This document shows, piece by piece, positions 1 to 6,936 of a DNA stretch of 64,000 nucleotides; the first letter of the stretch is position 1; every line of letters begins with the position of its first letter. The stretch spans positions 69,263 through 133,262 of the forward strand of contig DAOSEK010000003.1 in the NCBI GenBank assembly GCA_035363095.1, given 5' to 3'. A program made the translations under genes and the position numbers. The notes under the pieces are model-generated. The model saw only the letters and a program-made list of their open reading frames with translations. It was not told the DNA's origin and made no database searches. Source of the stretch: DAOSEK01 sp035363095 (GTDB lineage: Archaea; Nanobdellota; Nanobdellia; Woesearchaeales; UBA119).

Positions 1-270
1 GACCATTCATTGTATATTTTAGATGCACAAGGCTCATTTTTACTTAACTACGTTCCAGGTATATCAAAGTTATCTAACCAAGCAGGTCATTTTAGTGATT
101 TTGTAACAAGTGATCCGGGACAATATAAAGGAAAAAAATTGGCAAAAGAAGACCTTGGTGGAATTGTAATTGGAACAGATCTTATAATCGATAAAAACAA
201 AAAAAAATGGATTATTGTTGCCGTGAAGAATGGTGACATTCAAAAATTTGAATTCAAAACAAAAGGTTAA
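1..270 (+). CDS. C-terminal part of an unknown protein (5' truncated)
   Basis: The reading frame is open from base 1 with no stop upstream of the first TTG at base 10, so the gene most likely begins outside the window. The visible ~89 residues are soluble and mixed alpha/beta in appearance, ending in a lysine-rich stretch (KNKKKWIIVAVKNG, then FEFKTKG). There is no Cys/His cluster, nucleotide-binding motif or membrane segment. The stop lies 11 bases before the preferred start of the KaiC-like ATPase gene, whose ribosome binding site abuts the stop, so the two are probably co-transcribed. I do not recognise the family. Confidence 0.6.
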   Translation, partial: DHSLYILDAQGSFLLNYVPGISKLSNQAGHFSDFVTSDPGQYKGKKLAKEDLGGIVIGTDLIIDKNKKKWIIVAVKNGDIQKFEFKTKG

Positions 271-281
271 AGGTGAAAATC

Positions 282-1097
282 ATGGGAATTCCTTTAGTAA
301 GTGATAAAAATGAGATCATAAGGGTCAAGACGTATGTCGAAGGTTTGGATGAGGTTATGCAGGGAGGTATTCCTAAGGGGCATGTAATTTTAGTTTCAGG
401 AACTAGTGGTACTATGAAATCTTCTCTTTCTTTTGTAACACTTTATTATAATGCACTTGAAAAGCGAAATTGCGTTTATCTTTCACTTGAACAATCCTAC
501 ATCTCACTTATCAATCACATGGTAAATCTTGATTTGGACCTATCAAAAATTAATATGATCATTACAACAGATATTTCAAAGCTTGAAACTAGGTCTCAAG
601 AGGCAAAAAACTCAAAAAAAGGGAATTTGTTTGTAATAGATCTTGCAGCCTTAAGAAAAGAGATTAAGGACACAAAAACCGGAGAGAGCGGGAATTGGGT
701 AAATGTTATACGAAATGTGATTAAAAAGGTCAAGGAATATATAACTTTAGATATACTTGTAATAGATTCTTTATCAGCACTTTATGTTCTTTCAAACTTC
801 GTGAATCCAAGAGTTGAGTTATTCCACGTATTTGAATTCTTAAGAGATGAAGGCATCACAACGTTTCTAATATCAGAAATGCCCCTTGACAAATCAAAGT
901 TTGGTGATTATGAGATTGAGGACTATTTATCTGATGGAATCATTCTTGTAGAAAGAACAGAAAAGTATAGAAAGGTAGTAAGGTCTATTTCAATTGTAAA
1001 GATGAGGGCAACTAAATGTGATTTGGATGTGTATTCACTTGAATATACTGATCGAAAATTCAGAGCTCTTTACGGAGGTCAGCCACCACTCGTATAA
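282..1097 (+). CDS. KaiC/RAD55-family RecA-like ATPase
   Basis: A single-domain RecA-fold ATPase of about 271 residues. It has the KaiC-type opening (VEGLDEVMQGGIPKGHVILVSG) followed by a Walker A of the form GTSGTMKSS, in which Met replaces the usual Gly before the catalytic Lys. A hydrophobic strand ending in Asp-Ser (LDILVIDSLSALY) is the Walker B region. Single-domain archaeal KaiC-like proteins are ATPases of mostly unknown role, often linked to signalling or motility; ArlH is a relative, but no archaellum genes are nearby. A GTG at 273 is in frame, but AGGTGA at 271-276 serves better as ribosome binding site for the ATG at 282. It is probably co-transcribed with the truncated gene upstream. 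Confidence 0.8.
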   Translation: MGIPLVSDKNEIIRVKTYVEGLDEVMQGGIPKGHVILVSGTSGTMKSSLSFVTLYYNALEKRNCVYLSLEQSYISLINHMVNLDLDLSKINMIITTDISKLETRSQEAKNSKKGNLFVIDLAALRKEIKDTKTGESGNWVNVIRNVIKKVKEYITLDILVIDSLSALYVLSNFVNPRVELFHVFEFLRDEGITTFLISEMPLDKSKFGDYEIEDYLSDGIILVERTEKYRKVVRSISIVKMRATKCDLDVYSLEYTDRKFRALYGGQPPLV

Positions 1098-1104
1098 TCC
1101 CTCA

Positions 1105-1160
1105 TTGTTTTTTTGTTATATTAATTCTTATTAGACTACAATGCTTAGATTGTAGGAGTA
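1105..1160 (+). terminator. T-tract terminator and hairpin after the KaiC-like gene
   Basis: A T7 run at 1108-1114 lies directly after the KaiC-like stop codon and fits an archaeal intrinsic terminator. Downstream, CTACAAT (1136-1142) and ATTGTAG (1149-1155) form a perfect 7 bp stem with a 6-base loop, followed by a second T-rich stretch. Confidence 0.5.
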
Positions 1161-1264
1161 TTTTTCAAATAGAATTTTTTTGAGTATAATGTATAGATCT
1201 GTTTAACTTGGATGATTTGTTATTCGATTTATTCTTAATATCATCGTCATCGCTACTTTTTATC

Positions 1265-1318
<54 letters not shown>

Positions 1319-1407
1319 GCCACAATATGGTTGAACAATAATTAGTTTTTATACTACATAAATAGGTATTAGGTAACTTTTTAAATAGAAAAGATTTATG
1401 ATTTAAT

Positions 1408-2046
1408 ATGGTTCAAAATAAAAAGAAAGACACTATAAAAAAGAAAGGCACAAAGACTCCTTTTGAAAAGTCATCAATAAATTCCTCATTAATTGACCCT
1501 CAAGAGATAATGGAAGATAAAAATTCTTTAAAAGATATTCAAGATAAACTAACAAAGCCTAAAAGTCTTTTAGGTACAAATGCTTTAATTTCTAAGCGAG
1601 TATTAGCCTTTTTAATAGATATAATCATTATTTCACTATTGATTTTACCTGCATATCTTCCAGTCGCAAATGATTATCAAGGACTTAGTTTTGAGCAAAT
1701 AGGCCAAAAGGTGGAAAGTGATCAATATCTTTTGATGCTTCCATTTTATGCAGGGCTTATTGCTTTTTTTTACTTCACGCTTTTGGAGTATAGTTTCTCT
1801 CAAACCTTTGGAAAAAAAGCATTTGGAATTTATGTAGTCAATCTTGAAGGTAAAATGACTTTTGGCAAAGCATTATTACGTTCTGTTCTATTTTTAGATA
1901 TCCCTTTTTTTGGTTTATTAAGGGCATTTGATTTTGGGTATGCATTGTTTAATCCAAACAACCAAAGGCTTTTAGAGCAATTTTCAAAAACAAAATCTAT
2001 CCAATTTTATACATTAAACAAAGAGCAAGTAAATTTAGGAGCATAA
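1408..2046 (+). CDS. RDD-family integral membrane protein
   Basis: A 212-residue protein. The first ~65 residues are charged and probably cytoplasmic. The RDD-type domain follows: a helix opening with Arg and Asp (RVLAFLIDIIIISLLI, ~72-90), a second hydrophobic segment (~112-128) and a third amphipathic region after QTFGKKAFGIYVV. The FGKKxxGIxVV sequence followed by GKALLR is typical of RDD proteins. Some family members act in ion or proton exchange, but most are uncharacterised. It is convergent with the NcsA-type gene, with only 3 bases between stop codons. Confidence 0.75.
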   Translation: MVQNKKKDTIKKKGTKTPFEKSSINSSLIDPQEIMEDKNSLKDIQDKLTKPKSLLGTNALISKRVLAFLIDIIIISLLILPAYLPVANDYQGLSFEQIGQKVESDQYLLMLPFYAGLIAFFYFTLLEYSFSQTFGKKAFGIYVVNLEGKMTFGKALLRSVLFLDIPFFGLLRAFDFGYALFNPNNQRLLEQFSKTKSIQFYTLNKEQVNLGA

Positions 2047-2049
2047 TAT

Positions 2050-2964
2050 TTATTCTTTCATTATTCTGCAAAACCTGCAGACCTCTGTTGAAGTTGGAAA
2101 TCCACAACTTTTGCAGAGAATCAGGGTTCCAGAGGTTTTTTGTTTTTGTTTCACATTGGAAATAGGGATTGACTCAAGAGATTTCAGAAAGCCTTCTTTT
2201 AATTTATTAACACTTTTTAGAAAGGCTAGCTTTTTATCCTTGGAATCTAAAAGGTAGGATATCTTTTTTTTCATAATCACTTGTGTGCTTTCTTTAGAAT
2301 AAGGACATTCGTCCATATAATGTGGCAAGTTATTTATTAAACAATATATTGTACTTTCTTTCTCAGTTAGATTATAAAGTGGCTTGGCCCTGCCAATCAA
2401 TCTTTTTTCTTTTTCAGTTTTTGTGATTTTTCCACTCCTTAAGAAATAATCAAGATGCTGGTTTGAAAGGTTGTTTATAGTAAAATATAGTTCATCATCA
2501 AGATTATGCCCTGTTAACACATAATCAAAATCATTATCAAACGCAAATCTATTCATAATGTATCTTTTTATTGTACCACAAACAGAACATACATTCTTTG
2601 TTGATTTTGCAATGTTATCAATGTCTTTTGGGTAATCTGATAATCTTACAAGGTTTAGTTTAACATCACACATAGAGCAAAGCTTTTGGATACTGGAAAT
2701 TGATTTTTCAGAGTAATTCATTATTCCAAGGTCTATATAAAATGCTTCCGTTTCAAAAGGCACCTTTTTTTCTATTTGAGATAATGAATACATTAGAGCA
2801 GTTGAGTCTTTTCCGCCACTAATAGCAACTAGAAGTTTTTTATCCCTAAATAACACACTATCCATTACTTTTTTTACTTTTTTTTCAAAATAACTCTTAA
2901 AATGCTTCTTGCAAAGCCTTTTATCTGAATAGATTGAATTTGACTTACAAAGCGAACATCTCAT
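2050..2964 (-). CDS. ncsA: tRNA 2-thiolation enzyme, TtuA/NcsA (TtcA-like) family
   Basis: A PP-loop ATP pyrophosphatase of about 304 residues. It carries an N-terminal Cys/His zinc site (C3, C6, C18, H21), the PP-loop SGGKDS at 49-54, Fe-S ligand candidates C126, C129 and C220 (matching the CxxC...C pattern of TtuA), TGHNLDDE at ~151-158, and a C-terminal zinc ribbon (CKSC...CRFC). Family members adenylate U54 or U34 of tRNA and insert sulfur supplied by a ubiquitin-like carrier that a UbaA-type E1 activates. Such an E1 is encoded 0.8 kb away. ATG at 2964 is preferred over GTG at 2973 because a GTGAT-like ribosome binding site precedes it. Whether the target is U54 or U34 cannot be decided from sequence alone. 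Confidence 0.88.
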   Translation of the reverse strand: MRCSLCKSNSIYSDKRLCKKHFKSYFEKKVKKVMDSVLFRDKKLLVAISGGKDSTALMYSLSQIEKKVPFETEAFYIDLGIMNYSEKSISSIQKLCSMCDVKLNLVRLSDYPKDIDNIAKSTKNVCSVCGTIKRYIMNRFAFDNDFDYVLTGHNLDDELYFTINNLSNQHLDYFLRSGKITKTEKEKRLIGRAKPLYNLTEKESTIYCLINNLPHYMDECPYSKESTQVIMKKKISYLLDSKDKKLAFLKSVNKLKEGFLKSLESIPISNVKQKQKTSGTLILCKSCGFPTSTEVCRFCRIMKE

Positions 2965-3034
2965 ACTTATCACAACATAAGAATTTTCTTATTGAATTTA
3001 AAATTAACTAAAAGAAAAGATATAACGTGTCTAC

Positions 3035-3075
3035 ATGTAAAAGGCCCCATGTAAAAGGCCCCACATAAAAGACCT
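3035..3075. repeat. Short tandem repeat upstream of ncsA
   Basis: Two perfect 14-base units (ATGTAAAAGGCCCC at 3035-3048 and 3049-3062) and a degenerate third (3063-3075) lie between the divergent 5' end of the NcsA gene and the 3' end of alba. They sit ~70-110 bases upstream of the NcsA start, in a possible promoter-proximal position. Confidence 0.8.
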
Positions 3076-3196
3076 TTAATCTAAAAAAATAGCGCAACCA
3101 CATTTAATTGCATAAAACACAAAAATTTTGCAGGTGATTTTTATATTTGAAAATATAAATACATTTCCAAACAACTAAAAACCACTTTTTTATTTT

Positions 3197-3475
3197 TTAC
3201 TTTCTACCAAGGGTTATTTCTATTGTAGAGACTCTAACGTCTTTACCTTCAGTATTTTGAAAGCCTTCAGAATCGATCTTAATGGATTTAACCTCAACTT
3301 GTCCATCCAAAAATCTCTTTGAAGCCACTTCTGATACATCTACAGCCCTTGAAATAAACTTTCCTCTTGCTTTAACAGTTACTTCTTTTGCCTCTTTTGT
3401 GGTAAACTGCATCACAACAGCTGTCACATAGTTCATAAAGTTCTTATTTCCTACAAATACTGAGTTATCTGCCAT
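3197..3475 (-). CDS. alba: Alba, archaeal chromatin/RNA-binding protein
   Basis: A 92-residue protein of usual length for Alba. It begins with the characteristic VFVGNKxFMNYV segment, whose Lys in GNK is part of the nucleic-acid-binding surface. It continues with KEVTVKARGKFISRAVDVSEVASKRF as the conserved helix-strand core and ends with VSTIEITLGRK. Alba dimers coat DNA and also bind RNA. The ATG is preceded by a strong GGAGGGA ribosome binding site (minus strand, ~3483-3489). The upstream region carries four perfect 13-base tandem repeats that may be regulatory. Confidence 0.95.
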   Translation of the reverse strand: MADNSVFVGNKNFMNYVTAVVMQFTTKEAKEVTVKARGKFISRAVDVSEVASKRFLDGQVEVKSIKIDSEGFQNTEGKDVRVSTIEITLGRK

Positions 3476-3542
3476 ATCAATCCCTCCATTGCTTAACCGT
3501 TTCCAGTTTTTTCATATCTAATCGGTGTAAAAACTAAAAAAC

Positions 3543-3594
3543 CCTACATACTATTCCTACATACTATTCCTACATACTATTCCTACATACTATT
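3543..3594. repeat. Four perfect 13-base tandem repeats upstream of alba
   Basis: The unit CCTACATACTATT (minus strand AATAGTATGTAGG) occurs at 3543-3555, 3556-3568, 3569-3581 and 3582-3594 without a mismatch. The block begins ~68 bases upstream of the alba start on the coding strand, beyond the likely 5' leader, so it is placed as an operator or upstream control array would be. Confidence 0.9.
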
Positions 3595-3653
3595 CAAAGG
3601 GAATATTGTAAAAGTTTTTATATTTTGTGCTAAAAACTAGTGAAAATAGTAAA

Positions 3654-3785
3654 AATCAACAACCTTGCCCTAAAGAGCGAGTTATGTTGGTAATATAAAA
3701 GCATGCGCTATATTAAGCGAGGTTGTTGATTACAAAAAAGCGTACCGAGTCATCATGTTAAAACAAGAGGTATGTTTTTCTAGTA
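3654..3785 (+). repeat. Structured intergenic element, copy A (~130 bp)
   Basis: One of three related copies (others at 10361-10497 reversed and 21086-21214). Helix I is a perfect 12 bp pairing of 3654-3665 with 3720-3731. Hairpin 1 lies around 3668-3680 with loop TAAA. Helix II pairs 3691-3706 with 3770-3785 (12 Watson-Crick plus 2 G-U of 16) and crosses helix I. The right-hand hairpin (~3752-3769) is slightly decayed. A 24-base core starting at 3684 is identical in all three copies. The element ends ~18 bases before the E1 gene, so it may be part of that gene's 5' region. It is either a structured RNA or a miniature transposable element. Confidence 0.75.
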
Positions 3786-3803
3786 ATAAAAGAGATAGTA
3801 AAA

Positions 3804-4835
3804 ATGAAAGAAAACATAAACCATGAGATTAACCTAGATGCTGAATCTAACAAAGATGCTGAATTTAACAAAAAATACTTTTCAAGAGAGCTTTTATACT
3901 CTTGGTTAAGTCCTGAAAAGATAAAAGAGCTTTCCAAAAAGAAAGTTCTTATCATAGGTGTTGGTGGACTTGGAAGCTTTTCTTCAACGATTCTTTTCAA
4001 ATCAGGTATATTTAATTTAACTGTAATGGACTATGATGAAGTAGACATTTCAAATCTTCATAGACAACTATACTCCATTAAAGAATTAGGGAAAAATAAA
4101 GCAAAACTTACATCTGAAAGACTTTCTTCATATTTTAAGGGAATAAAAACCAGTTTCATAACTGAAAAGTTATCAGAAAAAAATATGGCTTTAATAAAAG
4201 ATTATGATCTAATAATTGATGGAACTGATAATCTTTGCGCAAGATACCTCATAAATAAGAGTGCACTCCTTCACAATAAGCCTGTTATATTTGCAATGAT
4301 TGGAAATTCTAAGGTTATGATATATCCTAAAAACATAGGTGACCCTTGTCTATCTTGTTTCTTGAATATAAAAATGGAAAAAGAAAAAGAACATTGTGAA
4401 AGAAGACATAATAAAGATGCTTATAAAGATGATTTTGAGGATTCAAAGAATCAAACAGGCAATCTTATTTGTATGAGTAATAATGATCTTCGGAGTGATA
4501 ATAATAGTATGAGTGATAATAGTAAAGAAAACAATTATATTAATAACCACAAGAATAATGATGATAGTAACAATAAAAACAACTATTATGAAAACACTTA
4601 TAGTAATGGTGATTATAACAATAATAATACAAATGAGTCAAATAATGAAACAAAAGCAGTTATCGCGCCAGTGAATGTTTTAGCGGCTTCACTACAATCA
4701 TATATAGCAATAAAAATGCTTTTAGGACAATCAATAGATTTTGAAGGTAAATTAATTACATTTGATTTTGAAGAACTGAAATTAAGAAAAATAGAGGTCA
4801 AAAAAAATAAAAACTGCCCTATTTGTTCTAAATAG
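3804..4835 (+). CDS. ThiF/MoeB/UbaA-type E1-like adenylyltransferase with Asn-rich insert
   Basis: A 343-residue protein, against about 250 for usual MoeB/UbaA. The Rossmann ATP site GVGGLGS (~52-58) is followed by the acidic D76/D78, the NLHRQ motif (84-88), DGTDN (~139-143), and zinc-type pairs PCLSC (~183-187) and CPIC near the C terminus. The crossover-loop position (~192-285) is replaced by a low-complexity insert very rich in Asn, Asp, Lys and Ser, after which the fold resumes with a Pro-Val-Asn...LQSYIAIK helix. The family activates the C terminus of ubiquitin-like sulfur carriers. With NcsA next door, supply of sulfur for tRNA thiolation is the likely role; molybdopterin or SAMP conjugation roles are possible. 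The ATG is chosen because it is the only good start before the fold. Confidence 0.82.
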   Translation: MKENINHEINLDAESNKDAEFNKKYFSRELLYSWLSPEKIKELSKKKVLIIGVGGLGSFSSTILFKSGIFNLTVMDYDEVDISNLHRQLYSIKELGKNKAKLTSERLSSYFKGIKTSFITEKLSEKNMALIKDYDLIIDGTDNLCARYLINKSALLHNKPVIFAMIGNSKVMIYPKNIGDPCLSCFLNIKMEKEKEHCERRHNKDAYKDDFEDSKNQTGNLICMSNNDLRSDNNSMSDNSKENNYINNHKNNDDSNNKNNYYENTYSNGDYNNNNTNESNNETKAVIAPVNVLAASLQSYIAIKMLLGQSIDFEGKLITFDFEELKLRKIEVKKNKNCPICSK

Positions 4836-4840
4836 TATTT

Positions 4841-4886
4841 ATTCTAATAAGAATTTAATATAATAAGTGTTTATTCTAATCAGAAT
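4841..4886. terminator. Duplicated hairpin between convergent E1 and L15e genes
   Basis: ATTCTAATAAGAAT (4841-4854) and ATTCTAATCAGAAT (4873-4886) each form a 5 bp stem with a 4-base loop. They lie within two tandem copies of a ~22-base unit immediately after the E1 stop. The rest of 4836-5255 is AT-rich with T/A runs and no ORF or other structure I can support. Confidence 0.45.
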
Positions 4887-5255
4887 TAAAAATATGGGCC
4901 CATTTGTTTAACTGTTCAGGTATGTACATATTTCCATTTGTTAGGATACACTTATTAGGTTTGATTTTAAAATATTATTTTTTCATTAATCCTTTTCATT
5001 GCTCAAAGCCTTGAAAAGCAAATTAAGAAAAAAATAGATTCAATAAATCTATTTAAAAAATACTTCAGATAAATTGAAAATAATATTAATAAAAAATAAA
5101 ATTGCTAGAGCACTAGATTAATTTATAATAAGATTGTATAATGACAAGACTGATTCGATAAGACTAATTCATTCGAATTAAAATAAAGAACACCTTAGAA
5201 CTAAAATAAATAACAATATTTAAAAAAAAAATCAGGAAAATAATTTAGGATAATA

Positions 5256-5867
5256 TTATTTCAAAAACGTTTTATTGGCATGTTTTTGATTTGATTTTTT
5301 ATTAATCCTTACCCTTTTTGAAGGTCTTAGCTTCTCGGCGCCCTTTCCTTTATGACGTAAGCCTCTTATCTTTCTTCCTGCACTAGTTAGTCCCCTAAAG
5401 ACCCTTTTGGTATTAGCACCATTACAAATCCAATTAATCCTCGAATCTGCTTTTATTGAAGGATGCTCTTTATCCACTAAAATTACTTCATAGAAATAAT
5501 AGCTTTTATTTTTGCCCACAAAATAGCTATTTAATACCTCTAGATTTGGATGTTTTCTTTGACATCGCTCTTCAGAGAGCAACCTGTAATTTTTAGCAAG
5601 CACAAGATTTCTCCTATTATGTTTTGACCTTCTACCACCAGTGATTCTATGTCTTTGTTTTCCGCCTCTTGGAACCCTTTGCCTAACCACTATATAGCCT
5701 TGTTTTGCTTTGTAACCTAAAGCCCTTGCCCTATCTATTCTTGTAGGCCTATCAATCCTAATAGTAGATTCGCCCTTAGACCACTCAGAAATTCTCTCCC
5801 TATAAATTCCTTTTAGAGTTTCAGTTGGCTTTTTCCAAGCCTCTCTAACATACTTATATACTCCCAT
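5256..5867 (-). CDS. rpl15e: 50S ribosomal protein L15e (eL15)
   Basis: 203 residues, slightly longer than typical archaeal L15e (~190-195). It starts with MGVYKYVREAWKKP, contains the basic core RVPRGGKQRHRITGGRRSKH, and has the conserved NSYFVGKNKSYYFYEVILVD strand region and the GLTSAGRKIRGLRHKGKG tail. It is a large-subunit protein found in archaea and eukaryotes. A GGAGG ribosome binding site (complement of 5875-5879) lies ~7 bases before the ATG. It is transcribed divergently from the S13 cluster and separated from it by ~520 bases. Confidence 0.97.
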   Translation of the reverse strand: MGVYKYVREAWKKPTETLKGIYRERISEWSKGESTIRIDRPTRIDRARALGYKAKQGYIVVRQRVPRGGKQRHRITGGRRSKHNRRNLVLAKNYRLLSEERCQRKHPNLEVLNSYFVGKNKSYYFYEVILVDKEHPSIKADSRINWICNGANTKRVFRGLTSAGRKIRGLRHKGKGAEKLRPSKRVRINKKSNQKHANKTFLK

Positions 5868-5912
5868 TTTTTAGCCTCCATTATTTTCTTTTCCTTAGTT
5901 CAGGGAAGCTAC

Positions 5913-5962
5913 TCCCCACATCCTAATCAGTATAATGGGGGGATTTTGCAGGGTTTATAAAT
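5913..5962 (-). promoter_or_regulatory. L15e promoter and leader
   Basis: On the minus strand a TATA-like TTTATAAA lies at ~5953-5961, about 90 bases before the L15e start, giving a leader of roughly 65 bases. Within the leader, CCCC and GGGG tracts (5913-5917 and 5939-5943) can pair across a ~20-base loop. Confidence 0.45.
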
Positions 5963-6064
5963 ATTACCTTCAGAAAAAGTTTGATATAAAAAACCTTTAA
6001 AAGCATAAATTCCACTAGGCATCTAACTATATAGTTTTTATATAGTTTTACTTTTTTAACTGAA

Positions 6065-6156
6065 AATCTCACACATCTCACACTAATGTGTGGGGCATTA
6101 AACCCCTAACAAATCTCATATTCAAATCCCATATTCAAATCCCACAGTGTGAGATT
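6065..6156. other. Foldable GC-richer intergenic block between L15e and S13
   Basis: A perfect 10 bp inverted pair (ATCTCACACT at 6076-6085, AGTGTGAGAT at 6146-6155) encloses a CACAC/GTGTG hairpin or GGGG-CATTAAA-CCCC hairpin (~6092-6107) and a short tandem repeat (TCATATTCAAATCCCATATTC type, ~6116-6140). It lies upstream of both divergent promoters. No ORF is present. It could be a small RNA or a protein-binding site; the function is not determined. Confidence 0.4.
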
Positions 6157-6231
6157 GTCAATAAACTTAATTATTATTTAACAAAAACCGAAAGATTACA
6201 TCAAAGGACTGCTAGGAAAAAAACAGATAAC

Positions 6232-6241
6232 TTTAAAAATA
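6232..6241 (+). promoter_or_regulatory. TATA box of the S13 ribosomal cluster
   Basis: TTTAAAAATA is the best TATA-like box upstream of S13. Archaeal initiation ~25 bases downstream would begin at ~6258-6263, which coincides with the first base of the structured leader at 6261. Confidence 0.5.
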
Positions 6242-6260
6242 AACATAGATTCCCAAACAT

Positions 6261-6363
6261 TAATTAGCTCGAGTCCTTACCAGGGCGAAAAGAATAGAGC
6301 TTAGCAATTCAAGTTCTATTCTAAACGCTTTTTAAGTAATATCTCGTGCTAAAAAGCTAATTA
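6261..6363 (+). promoter_or_regulatory. Structured 5' leader of the S13-S4-S11-rpoD operon
   Basis: Nested helices can be drawn. The outer helix is TAATTAGCT (6261-6269) with AGCTAATTA (6355-6363), 9 bp perfect. Inside it CGAG (6270-6273) pairs with CTCG (6343-6346). The inner stem is GCG (6285-6287) with CGC (6326-6328), an A4/TAAA internal loop, then an 11 bp stem 6292-6302 with 6311-6321 containing one G-U pair and an 8-base loop. The ribosome binding site follows at ~6374-6378 and the ATG at 6388. Ribosomal protein operons often carry autoregulatory leaders, and this is a plausible one; no known archaeal leader class was recognised. Confidence 0.6.
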
Positions 6364-6387
6364 TCATATTTAAAGGTGATTTTAAAC

Positions 6388-6921
6388 ATGTCTGAAGATG
6401 AAAAAGACCAAAAGGCTTATCTTAGGCCTATAGTTCGTGTAGCAAACGAAGATATCATGGGAAATAAAAGGCTATATGCAGGAATTGCAAGCATAAAAGG
6501 AATTAGTTTTTCACTAGCTAATGCAATATGCAATGTTTTAGGGATTGATAGAGATATGAGGATAGGACATCTCAAAGAAGACCAGATTAAAAAAATTGAA
6601 GGCATTATCAAAAATCCAGCTCAACATGGTATCCCAGAGTACATGCTTAACCTAAGAAATGAACCTGAAACTGGCGAATCAAAGATTTTAGTTGGACCTG
6701 AAATTAGATTCTATGTAGACCAAATCAAGAAAACAAATATGAGACTTAAAACATATAGAGGCTCAAGATATAATAGAGGTCTTCCAGTTAGGGGACAAAG
6801 GACTAAATCTAATTTTAGAAGAAACAAAGGAAAAGCTATGGGCGTTTCAAAGAAAAAAGGGCAACCTGCATCAAAGCCAAAGACAGATAATCAACAATCA
6901 GGCAAAGGCAAAAAGAAATAA
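6388..6921 (+). CDS. rps13: 30S ribosomal protein S13 (uS13)
   Basis: About 177 residues. The N-terminal RxxNxDIxGNKRLYAGIASIKGISFSLANAICNVLG core and the basic C-terminal region (RLKTYRGSRYNRGLPVRGQRTKSNFRR) are diagnostic; the sequence ends with a Lys/Gln-rich extension. S13 sits in the head of the small subunit and contacts the P-site tRNA. ATG 6388 is chosen over in-frame GTG 6376 because GGTGA (6375-6379) is the ribosome binding site. It is the first gene of the conserved S13-S4-S11-rpoD string. Confidence 0.97.
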   Translation: MSEDEKDQKAYLRPIVRVANEDIMGNKRLYAGIASIKGISFSLANAICNVLGIDRDMRIGHLKEDQIKKIEGIIKNPAQHGIPEYMLNLRNEPETGESKILVGPEIRFYVDQIKKTNMRLKTYRGSRYNRGLPVRGQRTKSNFRRNKGKAMGVSKKKGQPASKPKTDNQQSGKGKKK

Positions 6922-6936
6922 GAGAGTGATTTAAAA

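Noticed and set aside
273..281. GTG start at 273 for the KaiC-like gene, and equivalent GTG starts for S13 and S11
   Set aside because: In each case the GTG is part of the GGTGA ribosome binding site that precedes an ATG 9-12 bases downstream.
6261..6363. tRNA or intron-containing tRNA in the S13 leader
   Set aside because: No T arm (GGTTCRA), no D arm and no anticodon loop can be aligned; the nested helices do not form a cloverleaf.
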